Source of the DNA: Adiantum capillus-veneris
Lineage: Eukaryota > Streptophyta > Polypodiopsida > Polypodiales > Pteridaceae
Assembly: GCA_014529385.2 (NCBI GenBank)
Contig: CM043958.1
Location: forward strand, 90,047,025-90,111,024
Direction: 5' to 3'
Length of the DNA: 64,000 bases
This document shows, piece by piece, positions 52,924 through 64,000 of the stretch. Each line of letters opens with the position of its first letter. Position 1 is the first letter of the stretch. Under the pieces are notes generated by a model. The model saw only the letters and a list, made by a program, of their open reading frames with translations. It was not told the DNA's origin and made no database searches. Position numbers and translations under genes: made by a program.

Positions 52924-54400
52924 CCTTACACTGATGTGAGGCACACAAAAGCCTCAGTAACTATGATCTGCTACAATATTCTTTTGGCGGTACCTATAAG
53001 CCTTCTAAAATCTTCGCATCCCAGACTCCAATCAAAACTTGAGCAAAGTGAGCTTCCTAGCTTTGATCAATCTGATTAATTAATTAATCCTGCCAAAATA
53101 ATGTGAACATTCACAAATGATCTGTTTCTGGAGAAAGGCAAAGCACCTAGGTGAGTATGACACACAAATGCTCAACAAGTATACTATGGAGAACTGAGAC
53201 CCCATACCAAATGATAAAGATTGGGTATTTGTCAGCACAGAGTTATAAAACTGGGAGAAATGATGTGTGAGTGAGAGATAAGTGACAGAACAAAACAAAC
53301 CCTTCTTGCTCCATTCTTTTACCATCATTGAGCTAGAAAAATACTCAGACTAATAAACAATCAAGGCTGTCCAATCACCTTCGATGACCTTCCAATGCCT
53401 TACATGCAAACTGATTATGATCATCAGCATTACATGCATGCTTCATGCTCGAGTAGAAACAGCAAGTGAAGGTAATACAGAAAGGAAAGGCAAGCTTGCA
53501 GGCTGTGAAGTTGTACGACAACAAACTGCAACTTCAAATCCCCACCAACCTCTAGAATGCCAACCCAAACCTGACAAAGCCACACATTTCGATCCGGCTT
53601 TTCAGGAGACCTTCTTGGTCCTAGAAGGCAACGTAGCTAAGGGATCTACTTGACCCAAAGCTTTGTCAAAAATCCTTGCTGCTTCTCTGAAAGAGATAAA
53701 GGCAGCCTACGTCCATGCAAGACATCCATGATCAATACATAAGCCCAGGGGTTATGCTAAGAAACTGGAAAACCGTGTTCCTTCATGAAGAAGACGAATG
53801 CAATGGCACTTACCTTCTATGAAAGCTTTGATGAGGCTTCTACACATTTCCTCGAAAATTGCATGTAAACTCTACATGGTCATCCATTACAGAATCAGAT
53901 CGGAGAATCCTGCTATGCCGATGCTATAATACAAATGGATGATTAGGGTTTCAATTTAAAAGAAAACATGAGCAGGCTTCATTTGATCATGGACGACGAG
54001 AAGAGATCGACTCCTAAAGAGAGTGAAGTGTGAAGTATGAAGGCTACGATCGCAGTAACAAGCAAAGAGAGTGTCGAGAAGATATCCAAGCTTTCGAAGA
54101 CGCAAATGAGTGCAAAGGAGGGGGAAACGAGGCAAAGATCAAACCTTTATGAGGAAGAAGGAAGGACGCCATGGAAGCTTGAGGCAGGCGAAGATGTCAC
54201 AGGCAGGAAGGCGCTGCTTGACCCCATCCTCCTCCTTGGGACGGCGAACCATCGGGGTCAAAAAAAAAAATGAAGGCGAAAAGAAGCCTTTCAACGAACA
54301 CAACACCATCCTAAAACAATACTTATTCGTTCTTTATGAACGCGATCTCAAGCATGGTGAGCAAGGTTGCTCTCATAGACATTTTGATTTTGGTTTGATA
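52924..54400 (-). promoter_or_regulatory. MUB: Probable 5' UTR, leader intron and promoter region of MUB
   Basis: The sequence upstream of the MUB start is non-repetitive. The stretch 54150-54330 is richer in C and G than its surroundings on the minus strand and has a possible donor (CATAAAG/GTTTGA near 54150), so it may be a leader exon. No transposon motif was found. Plus-strand frames at 53384-53653 and 54037-54409 are unconvincing. The transcription start cannot be fixed from sequence alone. Confidence 0.3.
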
Positions 54401-54489
54401 AAACTTTGATTCTACCCCTTGCCCTTCTCCTCGATGCAATCATGCATATTCAATGTTTGCCCCTACCGTGTTCCCCGGTGCCAATGTTC

Positions 54490-55700
54490 CAAGGTTGGTT
54501 ATGGGGTAGGTATCAGTGTTAGCCACCGCAATGAGCTTTCAGAGATAGTATGGTGAGATCTGACAAGAGCATTGAACTACAACAACCAAAAACCTCGACG
54601 AGGAAAAGGAGGATTTGAAGAAGCAGGGAATGTTAAAAACAAAGAGAGAAGAAAAGTAAGAAGGATAAAGGATGTGTCAACGCATACCATATCGATGTGA
54701 AGGGAGCGTTAGAGAGGTGTGCACTAATTAGAATAAGAGATCTGAGAAGAGCGTTGGACTACAACCAAAAACCTCGACAAGAGAAAGGAGGATTTGAAGA
54801 AGTGGGGAATGTTAAAAACAAAGAGAGAAGAAAAGTAAGAAAATGAAGCATGTGTCAATGCATACTATATTGATGTGAAGAGGGAGTTAGAGAGAGGTGT
54901 AAGCTAATTAGACTAAGATACTAAATAATCAAAAATTATGTTGGTAGAGAAGTGATGTTTACAAGTTCACACAGCAAAGAGGAGGGGGGGGGGGGGGGGT
55001 TTGTTTAAACTACTTCTTAACTCTTTTGAGTTTATGAGATAGTATTAGTGACAATCACAATGAGTTGTAATAGAGAGTATGGTGAGTATTGTGAGATTTG
55101 ACAGGGCAAAGGCCATTGAGTGAAGGATGTTGGATTGCAATCAAAAAGTTGAAAGAGGGAAAGGAGGACTTGAAGAAAAGGGGGGGAATAAAAAGAAGAA
55201 AGAGAGGGGAAATGGATGGAGGAGGATTTACAAACAAATACTACAACAAGGGATAAGGCATGCACAAATATGTAGAATTAAACACTACTTTTATTAAAAG
55301 GTATGTTGATGGAGAATAAGGATCGACAAGGTGAGACATCAAAGAAAAATGGACAAAACAGCATCGGGGTCACATTGTAAGCCAATTCTTCATTCGCTTG
55401 AGGTTATAAGGTACGTATTAGTGGTAGTGGAGTTGTTATGATGACACATTAATGGAGGCTAGATTACATTCAAAAATCTCAAAGGGGGAAAGCAAGACGT
55501 GAAAAAGGGGGTTTCGTTGAAAAGAAAGAGATAAGAAACAAGTATAAAAAGGATTTACACAATGAAACACCAATGGAGAGGGAGGCATGAAGAGAGGGGA
55601 GAGAGAGACATGTAAGTTGTTTATAAAAATCGAGGAAAAAGGATGTTGTTGGAGAAAAGGAAGCACCTTGATTTTCCAAACACAAATAAAGTTACATGGG
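54490..55700 (+). repeat. Degenerate purine-rich tandem array, about four units
   Basis: Units of ~180-370 bp start near 54540, 54730, 55030 and 55400. They share GAGATCTGA(C/G)AAGAG or a decayed form, then AACCTCGACGAGG, GGAGGATTTGAAGAAG, AAAACAAAGAGAGAAGAAAAG and a GATGTGAAG-type end. The first two are close, the last two strongly diverged. A G run lies at 54984-54999. No gene is present. Confidence 0.65.
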
Positions 55701-56400
55701 TTTTAAATCAGCATGAAATCATTTTTGTTTGCATAACTTGATTCTATCGAATGGTTGTTAGTCATTAAAGAAGCATTAAAGTGTTGTGTAGTGAAACAAA
55801 CATGATGTTTCCAATCATGTGCATTTGCTTGAACAATGATAAAACTCTTTTACAACCTCATGAAGACTCTTGAGTGCATATTTTTTGAGGTGGTTATTTT
55901 AAATTGTTGTATAATAGAGAAATAATGATTGATATTACGTAATTGGAAATTGAATAGTGAATGTTCTTGTGGGAGCAATAACGGTAGTAAATTTTGTAAT
56001 TGTCGCCCTTATCTTCAAGTTGAACTACCAATTCAATGATTAAAATGTCATCAACTCAATCTCAAACTAGGATGCACCTTTTGCCACAAAAAACAAAGAA
56101 AATAGTGGCTTGCAAGAAGCTCCTATTGCAACAAAAATCCATGCTCCATTTGATGGCATACACTAGATTTTGATTTCCAAGCAATGGGTGGGTTGAGGAT
56201 GTACACAATTTACAATATAAAGAGGCACAAAGTTCTAATGCAACACTCAATTCTCTCTTGGATTTTATTGTAACCATAATCACTAGTAACATTAATGTGC
56301 AAAGTACATACGTTCAATTGCTCTCCAATTGCGATTCATGTTCTTTGGATGCTTCTGACCAATGACTTGTCCATTCTACCACATCTTGACTCAAAGCTTG
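55701..56400. other. No recognisable gene
   Basis: AT-rich sequence up to the left LTR of the inverted pair. The minus-strand frame 56062-56292 has no known domain. Confidence 0.45.
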
Positions 56401-57977
56401 TGTAACATTTAATGGCCTAGTAACTTGTGTGTAGCGAAAAATGGCATGAACATAGTGAGCATTTCATTAGAATAGATTCCTAATGAGAATAACAAGAGTG
56501 CTTGGGTGGAGAGAGCAACAAAAAGCATAACACCTAGTTAGATAGCATGAACAATACTTCGAAAGAGAGAGAAATTAAGCTATTGACAACAGTTGAAGGC
56601 CAGATTTACATGGAGCCGGTCCCCCCTCCAAAAGGCTTTGTATTATAGGTTTCAGCTCCCATCAAGAGAGACATTTTACAATACAATTCTTTGTGTTCCT
56701 TCAATACTAGCTAGTGCAATGAAGATGGAAGCTTCAAGCAACTAAGCAAAACACTTATAAAAAACAACATCAATTCCCTCGCGGTCTCAGATCCATGACC
56801 TCACACACCTTCGAAGATGGTCACAGCTAGCGGGGTATGAGAGTAGATTGAGAGGAAGAAGGAGTAGTCTTACGAGAAAGATGTACATCTCCTTACATAG
56901 CATTGCTTAGTAATTAGCATGGTAGAGGAGATGAGCATGCATTGAAATTTGGCTCTTGGTTGGATTTGCATCACAAAGCCAAGAGTTGTTGGTGTAGGCC
57001 TCCCTTCTCACAAGCTTGGAGTAGGTGATAAGGTTTCCATTAAAGCTTGAGAAGGAGAGAGAGAGTCTTCTTGCTTCACACATGAGCATCCCTTTGAAAA
57101 TTCAGCCCCCTCTCTCTCTCTCTTGGTCGACCCCTCTTGCTATTTGCTCGTGCTATTTGCTCATGCTACCACCCCATTGGACCTCTCCAGGCTTAGCCAA
57201 TAGGATTTAAGGAGCACAAGTGATAGCCTTCTGACATGTGTCCCCCTTTCCCCTTACGTGAGAGCTTTAGGTAATTATTTACTGCAATTAAACTCTCATT
57301 GGACCCCTTTGTCTCTTGGCCAATAGGAATCATGCAAGCCATTGGGCTGCTGAATGTTCATTGGACCCCTTGTGAGACTGTCCGATAGTCTTCTAGAGAG
57401 CTTAATTCTTATTGGTTGTTTTATTAAGTGTTTTTAAATTAATTAAACTAGATTTACTCTAGCCTAATTCTCATGGGTCCAGCTCCATGGCCATCCAATA
57501 GGATTTGAGTACACCTTGTGGGCATCTGGGCTAGGGAGCTGACATGCGTCCCTCATTCCCTTTGTGTAAATGAGGCTTGTGAGTATGTGTGTGTGTGTGT
57601 GTTTCTCTCTCATCCCCTACTTCCAGGACTCGCCCCCCCCTATGTAGGAACTATAAAGACTTTTTGAACACACACAAAGCATCCGATTTACCTAGTGTTT
57701 GACCTTTGGACATAACCTTTGAATTTTGGAACCTTAGCATTTTGGAAGTCTTAATGGGCTGAACCTTAGGGTCTTTAAAGCCCATTGTTGCACATTGCTC
57801 TTTTGCATATGGCCCCCCCTTTGGATCCCTATTTTCCCTCCTTTGGATCTCTATTGTGGCCGGTTTGCCAGCTTAACCAATATTCTAGCTTTTTCTCCCC
57901 TGGCACTTCCCCATATTCAATGATCAGTTTAACATGAGAAAATCATTTAGGATAATTAGATATTAGTTATTCTGACA
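56401..57977 (+). mobile_element. Left LTR of an inverted LTR pair (plus orientation)
   Basis: 1577 bp from TGTAACATTTAATGGCC to TATTCTGACA. It is the reverse complement, with moderate divergence, of 58261-59852. The sequence after it (TTACCTCTCTCTTGAAATCATAG) is of the same kind as that after the LTR ends at 36383 and 47257, so this is a 5' LTR followed by internal sequence. Flanks GCTTG and TTACC differ, so it is not a solo LTR. Confidence 0.8.
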
Positions 57978-58260
57978 TTACCTCTCTCTTGAAATCATAG
58001 TTGTCCTCGGCTATGGGGTAGAGAAGATAAAGCTTATTCATTAGTCCTTTTTCTAGCGGGTACAGGATCCCTATGTTACCCTACGACATCGTTCCAGAAT
58101 GGATGACTAGTCCATTTGGCACTCGAGAGCCTAAGCTGCACCAAGCATGTCTGCACATTAGTCCTATCAATCTTCCATAGTAGAGTGACAAGCTCTACTT
58201 GGTGTTTGGGAGACGTCGTCTCCGCAAACTTGATTCTAAGCATGCATACTACTTCACATT
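57978..58260 (+). other. Start of the internal region between inverted LTRs, with hairpin
   Basis: It holds a hairpin at 57996-58015 (CATAG, loop including TGTCCTCG, CTATG). No coding sequence. It ends with ACATT (58256-58260), which is repeated after the solo LTR at 59853-59857. Confidence 0.6.
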
Positions 58261-59852
58261 TGTCATAATAATCAATATCTAATTCTCCTAAATGATTTTC
58301 TCATATTAAACTGATCATTTAATGTGGGGAAGGCCAGGGGAGAAAAAGCTAGAATATTGGTTAAGCTAGCAGACCGGCCACAGTAGGGATCCAAAGGAGG
58401 GAAAATAGGGATCCAAAGGGGGGGGCATCTGCAAAAGAGCCATGTGCAACAATGGGCTAAAAAGACCCTAAGGTTCAGCCCATTAAAACTTCCAAAATGC
58501 TAAGGTTCCAAAATTCAAAGGTTGTGTCCAAAGGTCAACCCTAGGGAAAATTGGATGCTTTGTGTGTGCCCTAAAAGTCTTTACACATCCCTACATGGGA
58601 GGGGGCGAGCCCTAAAGGTAGGGGATGAGAGAGAAAGCCACACACACACACACACAGGCTCCCTTTACACAAAGGGAATGAGGGACACATGTCAGCTCCC
58701 TAGTCCAGATGCCCACAAGGTGTGCCCAAATTCCTATTGGAAGACCCTTGAAGTGGACCAATGAGAATTAAGCTAGAGTAAATGTAGTTTAATTAATTTA
58801 AAAACATTCAATAAAAGAAACCAATGAGAATTAAGTCTCCTAGAAGACTATTGGGCAGTCTCCCAAAGGGTCCAATGAGCATTCAGAAGCCCCATGGCTT
58901 GCCTGATTTCTATTGGCCAGGAGGCAAAGGGGTCCAATGAGAGTTTAGTTTAATTATTTAATTACCTAAATCTCTCACAAAAGGGGAAAGGGGGACACAT
59001 GTCAGAAGGCTATCACTTATGCTGCTTAATACCCATTGGCTTGACTTGGGGAGGTCCAATGAAGCAAAAGTCATACCAAATTAGCAACAAGGGCTCGCCC
59101 AAGAGAGAGAGGGGGCTGATTTTTGCTTGGAATTGACACACACACACTCACACTTGACCATGCGTGAAGGAAGAGTACTCTATCTCCTCCCAAGCTTTAA
59201 TGGAGAGCTCATCACCTACTCCAAGCTTGTGAGATAGAAGCCTACATCAACACTCTCTTGGCATGTGGATGCAAATCCAACCAAGAGCCAAGCTTCAATG
59301 CATGCTCATCTCCTCTACCAAGCTAATTACTAAGCTAAGCTATGCTAATATGAGTGATTATGTGAGGAGATGTACATCTTTCTCGTAAGATACTCCTTCT
59401 TCCTCTCAATCTACTCTCATACCCTGCTAGCTCTCACCATCTTCGAAGGTGTGTGAGGTCTTGGGTCTGAGAATGGGGATAATTCAAGTTGTGTTTGATT
59501 AAGTGTTTTGCTTGGTGCATGAATCTTCCATCTTCATTGCACTAGCTAGTCTCGAAGGAACACAAAGAATTGTATTGTACAATGTCTCTCTTGATGGGAG
59601 AAACCATAATACAAAGCCTTTTGGAGGGGGGACCGGCTCCATGCAAATCCGGTCCTCAACTGTTGTCAATACCTTAATTTCTCTCTCTTTTGAAAGTATT
59701 GTCGATGCTATCTAACTAGGTGTTATGCTTTTTGTTGCTCTCTCCACCCAAGCACTCTTGTAATTCTCATTAGGAATCTATTCTAATGAAATGCCCACTA
59801 TGTTCATGCTAATTTCCGCTACACATAAGTTATTAGGCCATTAAATGTTACA
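58261..59852 (-). mobile_element. Solo LTR in inverse orientation, with 5-bp target duplication
   Basis: 1592 bp, minus orientation, TGTAACATTTAATGG...TTATTATGACA. It is flanked on both sides by ACATT (58256-58260 and 59853-59857), a perfect target duplication, so it inserted separately into the internal region of the left element and then lost its body by LTR recombination. Plus-strand frames inside it are meaningless. Confidence 0.88.
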
Positions 59853-59857
59853 ACATT

Positions 59858-60326
59858 TGTGCACAATAAAGAAAAAGAGAGTCTTATAAGACAAAACCTT
59901 TGTTCATTGTTTTATTTTATTTTTTTTAGCAAAACTCACAATTGTGAGTGAATTATATTGATCACCCCAAAAAATTACAAGGTCTTGTCATGCTCGTGTT
60001 GAGCCATGACGTCATCCAAGGACCATAATTACATCAGCTATTAGGGCAGCCACCCCCACCAACCCGCCCCCTTATCCTTGATACACAAGGTTCATTATCA
60101 TGTTCTTATGAGATCTTTTAATTACCAATGGCCAAGATTTTCCCCTGTCCTAGGCATGCCATCTACTGACAACAAGGCACAAGTAGTCCTAGACCAATCC
60201 TCCGAGTGTTGCTTGCGCCCGAGTGTCTATATTAGCACTTTGCTTTCTTGTATAATTTCTGCGAATCTTGCCACCTCAAAACCTCCTTCAAACACACGGT
60301 TTTAAACATTTGTACATTTGCTTACT
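59858..60326 (-). other. 3' untranslated part of the gypsy element and LTR remnants
   Basis: A G-rich tract on the minus strand (about 60045-60075) could be the polypurine tract of the gypsy element, followed by TGGCTGCC or TGATGTAATT as a possible LTR start. There is no second LTR to confirm this. Confidence 0.3.
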
Positions 60327-60947
60327 CTAGTAAGCATTGACAAGGTTTAGGTAATCCTTTAATTGTATGCCTTGCATCCATCTAGCATCTTCAAAAGGAT
60401 AATTCTTAAACTTAATAAGATATCGTCGGATAGTCTTACCGCCTCTTAATACCTTGTCTTCATGTCGGAGAATGGATTCAGGCTGCATCACCTCTGCTTG
60501 GTCCTCGATCTCCGGTGGATCTTCAATAGTTGGTTCTTGAGGTGGCTCTCCTTTGTATGGCTTTAGTAGGCTCACATGAAAAGAATTATGTATGAGCCAA
60601 TGGTTGGGCAACTTGAGTTGATAGGCCATCTCATTGATTGGCCTAAGAATCTGGAAGGAACCATAGTACCTTTTTGCTAACTTAGCATAGTACTTTTGGT
60701 GTCCCGTAGGATTCTTGCCCATCGTGTGCCTTAATCGAGCCTTGGGAAATTTGAGTAAGACCCAATCATTTTCTTTAAAGGCTTGGGATCTTATGTGCTT
60801 ATCAACAGAAACCTTTTGCCTTTGTTGTGAGATAGAGATAGCATCCTTAATCTTTTGGAAAGATTCTTGTAGGCATCGGCTATACTCATCTATCGAAGAT
60901 CTTCCCGTGTACTTTAAGTAGCAAGGGACTTTTTGATCTTCCCTCAA
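60327..60947 (-). pseudogene. Gypsy chromovirus: integrase C-terminus and chromodomain
   Basis: It carries KYYAKLAKRYYGSFQILRP, then HNSFHVSLLKPYKG and the chromodomain-like YLIKFKNYPFEDARWM. The stop at 60327-60329 is the likely natural end. It is one frameshift away from the integrase core at 60886-61611 (break near 60930-60947). Confidence 0.85.
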
Positions 60948-61611
60948 TTACCTCGAAAGGTGCTTTTCCCGTGGAAGTTTGTACAGTGTTATTGTAGGCA
61001 TACTCCACTAAGGGTAAGTACTTCTCCCATTGGGATCTTTGATCTACTTCCGTTACATAGGCTTTTAGTAAATCAAGAATTGTTAGGTTAGCTATTTCAC
61101 TTTGGCCATCCGTTTGCGGGTGATAGGCCGAAGAGAAATTTAGCCTTGTCCCTAAATTCTCAAAGAGACCCTTCCAGAAATTACTGGTCATTCTAGGATC
61201 TCTATCCGACACTATGGACATTGGCAAGCCATGGTACTTGAAGATTTGTGAAATGAAGAGGGTTTCCATTTGATAGGCTTTGATAGTCTTTTTGACAGGT
61301 ATAAAATGAGCTTGTTTACTGAACCTGTCTACTATCGTCCATATTCGCGTATTCCCATGGATAGACTTAGGCAATCCAAAGATAGAATCCATGGATATGC
61401 TCTCCCATGGTGAATTAGAGATTGGCAAAGGTTGAAGCCATCCAGGTTGCTTCCCTCTATCAAACTTCGTCTTTTGGCATACCACACATTTAGAAACATA
61501 CTCTTGTATGTTTGCTTTCATGGTAGGCCAATAGAAATATGTTTCAATCCCTTTTAGAGTAGATTGAGTCCCTCTATGCCCCGCATAAGGAGGAGCATGA
61601 GATTCATACAT
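60886..61611 (-). pseudogene. Gypsy chromovirus: integrase zinc finger and catalytic core
   Basis: The H2C2 finger (ESHAPPYAGHRG, then CVVCQ) is followed by the DDE core: SMDSIFGLP (first Asp), VSDRDPRMTSNFW (second Asp) and TDGQSEIANLTI (Glu). All three catalytic residues are present. The linker to RNase H (61612-61800) contains one in-frame stop. It catalyses insertion of the element cDNA; here the copy is broken by frameshifts. Confidence 0.9.
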
Positions 61612-61799
61612 TACTTTCTCACGTAGTGAGTTAGTAACACATAGTCTATTGCCATAGAGAAGATAACCATCTTATAAGATAAATGGTTCCTCTTTCTTTC
61701 CTAGTGCAAGGGTTGAAATCACATCTCTAAAATCGGGATTAATAGCATACTCATCTATCATAGAGGATAGATCATTGTGAGTTGCTATGGAAACCGCAT

Positions 61800-62237
61800 T
61801 CACTCTCGGCCGTCTTCAGAGAGTGCATCGGCTACTTGATTATGCTTGCCAGCAACGTGAGCAATATGAAAATGAAATTGCGAAATGAAATTTGCCCACC
61901 TCATTTGTTTGCCAGAGAGCTTGGTCGGCGTCATGAAGTACTTACGACTTTGGTGATCCATCCGCAGAATGAAATGAGTCCCCAATAAATAGTGCTTCCA
62001 TGAGTCTAAGGCATGTAGAACTGCGAGGAGTTCCTTTTGATATATACCTAGAGCTTGCTCAACAGGGTCGAGTCTTCGACTTTCATAGGCTATGGCGTGC
62101 CCTTCTTGGAGCAAGACAGCTCCAAGGCAATCACAACAAGCGTTACATTGGACCTCAAATGGCTTTGAGAGATCCGGCAGTGTAAGAACAGGTTGAGAGA
62201 TAAGCTTTTTGAAATCATTGTTCTCCTTGGCAGACAT
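61800..62237 (-). pseudogene. Gypsy RNase H with altered catalytic residue
   Basis: It contains ISQPVLTLPDLSKPFEVQ, then CNACCDCLGAVLLQ, IAYESRRLDPVEQ, YQKELLAVLHALDSWKHYL, and ends QVADALSEDGRE. In relatives the position before the first Ala is the catalytic Asp (CDAS or TDAS); here it is Asn. Frameshifts join it to the RT (near 62237) and integrase. Confidence 0.85.
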
Positions 62238-63395
62238 GTATACCTAATGTTTTTCTTTGTTAGGTCATGTAATGGTCCTGCGATTTGTGAGAACTTTTCT
62301 ATGAAGCGTCTATAGTATGCACACATACCTATAAAGCTTCTTAGTTCATGAAGATTCCTTGGTTTAGGCCATCCTTTTATTACCTCTAACTTTGATGAAT
62401 CCATTTGGATGCCATCTTGAGAGATAATGTGACCTAAATACTGAATCTCTTGCAAGTAGAATTCACTTTTCTTTTGATTAACATAAAGTTTATTCTCTCT
62501 TAAGACTTGAAATATTACCTGGAGGTGTTGATTGTGCTCGTCCAATGAATTAGAGTAGATGATGATATCATCAAAGAACACTCCAGTAAAGGTTCGGTGA
62601 GGCCTAAATAGCTTCTCCATCAAGCAGTTGAATGTGGCTGAATGTGGCTGGTGCATTGGTCAAGCCAAAAGGCATGACAATGTATTCGTAAAGACCAAAG
62701 GTAGTGCGAAATGCGATCTTTACAATGTCTTGGTCAACTATCCTTATTTGATGGTAGCCACTTTTTAGGTCAATCCTACTGAAGTAGGTCGATCCTTGTA
62801 GCTTATCAAATAGGTCTTGTACCCATGGAACGGGAAACTTATTCTTGATAGTGATCCTATTTAGTGCTCTATAGTCGACACACATACGACATGTGTTGTC
62901 TTTCTTTTGTACTAGTAACATAGGTGAGCAAAATGGAGATGAACTAGGCCTAACCATGCCCTTCGCAACTAACTCATGCACTTGCCGCATAACCTCCTCT
63001 TGTTGAGCTTGAGAAACTCTATAAGGAGGTTTATTAGGCGGTGAACTTCTTGGAAGAAGTTCAATCACATGGTCATCATTGCCTCTTTTAGGAGGTAGTT
63101 CACAAGGGATGTCGTCAATAAAGACATCTTGAAACCCCTTGAGAAAATTGGATAACTCTAATTCCTTGTGATTGTTTATATTTTCTTTTGCTAAAGCATT
63201 AGGTTCATTTTGACAATCTTTAACAAAAATCATGTACACGGAAATAGAGTTCTTTATTGACTTATTGAAAGCTTGCATATGTACAATGGGTATGGTGTTA
63301 CCCATTTTCTTAGCATCTATGTACATATTCTTTTTCCTTGTACTTAAAGTAGATTTTCCTTTCAGGGAATTTAACATTGGCAGCCATGCGATCAA
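62090..63395 (-). pseudogene. Gypsy chromovirus reverse transcriptase
   Basis: The first frame (62604-63395) has the [17 protein letters not shown] fingers, [38 protein letters not shown] (motif A) and [10 protein letters not shown]. The second frame (62090-62656) has VFFDDIIIYS (motif C), YLGHIIS and LRSFIGMCAYYRRFIEKFS. The break is a 10-base tandem duplication (AATGTGGCTG at 62631-62640 and 62641-62650), a single event that shifts the frame. Confidence 0.92.
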
Positions 63396-63810
63396 ACCAT
63401 GGCGCCTCTAGGATTACATCCTCGTGCTTGAGAGGAGAGATAAACAAGTCATCTTTGTCCACATAGCTTCGGACACGGAGCCTCAATTTCCCAATTACGG
63501 GAGTGACTGAAGCTTCTTGCCCCTTGAAAGCACCATCTGCGGGTAGGACATCTCCCATCTCATAGGCTTGGATGCCTAGCTTGGTGGCCAACTCTGTGAA
63601 AATGAAATTGTGAGTAGAACCAGGGTCAAAGAGAATAAAATCATCATATTCTCTTACCTTTCTCCAAGCATGGCATAGAGGAGATCCTTTGTGGTGAGTT
63701 TCCTCTTCTTGGATTTTGACCAAGGTAGCTCTAGGAGACTCATGGCGGGTGTTCTTTTGGGGACAAGCGCGATACGCATGCCGTTGCTCGTCGCACTTGA
63801 AACAACAGTT
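63310..63810 (-). pseudogene. Gypsy gag zinc knuckle and aspartic protease
   Basis: Upstream of the protease the frame reads CFKCDEQRHAYRAC (about 63763-63804), a CX2CX4HX4C nucleic-acid-binding knuckle. The protease has FILFDPGSTHNFIF, with the catalytic Asp in a DPG rather than DSG or DTG context. The frame is continuous from knuckle to protease. A frameshift near 63330 separates it from the RT. Confidence 0.8.
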
Positions 63811-64000
63811 ATCCTTGCGATACGTTGAAGCTCTTCATGAGAGAGTTTGTTTTTGCTTTTGTAAACTCCCTTCTCCTTAGCTTTGTTGGAATCGCCCTTA
63901 GGAGACTTTTGGACATTGTCCTTTCCCTTAGGCTCACTGGAACCCTTGTTTTCGTGGGCTTAGAATTTCTCTTAGCCCCTGTTTGGAAATTGATTCGAGA
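63811..64000 (-). pseudogene. Gypsy gag C-terminal linker, cut by the window end
   Basis: A Lys/Ser-rich linker ending KNKLSHEELQRIAR lies one frame off the zinc knuckle, so a frameshift occurred around 63815. The rest of gag and the 5' LTR lie beyond the window. Confidence 0.6.

Noticed and set aside
56401-59852. A Mutator-like or foldback transposon with 1.6-kb terminal inverted repeats
   Set aside because: The right arm alone has a perfect 5-bp duplication and both arms have LTR-type TG...CA ends, so two LTRs explain it better.

Overview
The window looks like a chromosome segment of a land plant with a large, repeat-rich genome, most likely a seedless vascular plant such as a fern. The reasons are a plant-specific host gene, plant-type copia, gypsy-chromovirus and L1-like LINE elements, Penelope-like reverse transcriptases (rare in flowering plants), and very long CT/TG/G tracts. 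The species call is inference. I recognise one host gene. It is a membrane-anchored ubiquitin-fold protein (MUB) on the minus strand: exon 1 at 52797-52923, exon 2 at 52536-52706, and a terminal exon encoding a CTIL prenylation box at 16040-16095. If these exons splice together, as their matching phase and joined sequence suggest, intron 2 is about 36.4 kb and holds most of the window.

Downstream of the gene (1-15.4 kb) lie a copia-like LTR, a LINE fragment whose two halves face opposite ways, and a Penelope-like element. The Penelope-like element has 2.2-kb direct repeats that begin and end in TG microsatellites (3755-12217). A decayed gypsy integrase region follows (12.9-15.3 kb).

Intron 2 (16096-52535) contains, from low to high coordinate: a LINE (16.5-19.65 kb, minus), a 5'-truncated copia element with an intact RT-RNase H frame (19.65-21.6 kb), a LINE fragment fused to a gypsy chromovirus fragment (21.6-23.8 kb), half of a non-autonomous LTR element carrying a nested small LTR element (24.3-28.3 kb, minus), tandem repeats and compound microsatellites (28.3-30.8 kb), an L1-type LINE (30.8-34.7 kb), an unrelated LTR with minisatellites (to 36383), the other half of the same LTR element (36437-43998), and a second Penelope-like RT (48418-49386). 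The second half carries a complete sister copy (38237-43286) nested in its 3' LTR, and that copy carries a 642-bp hAT-like element (42367-43008) in its own 3' LTR. The two halves share a 5-bp target duplication (ACTAC) and break at the same internal position. I read this as one insertion split by an inversion of about 12 kb.

Upstream of the gene (53-64 kb) are a purine-rich degenerate tandem array, two same-family 1.6-kb LTRs facing each other (the right one a solo LTR with ACATT duplications), and a gypsy chromovirus (60.3-64 kb, minus) with gag zinc knuckle, protease, RT, RNase H, integrase and chromodomain broken by several frameshifts. No tRNA, rRNA or CRISPR array was seen. The transposon genes act on their own copies; only MUB has a likely cellular role.
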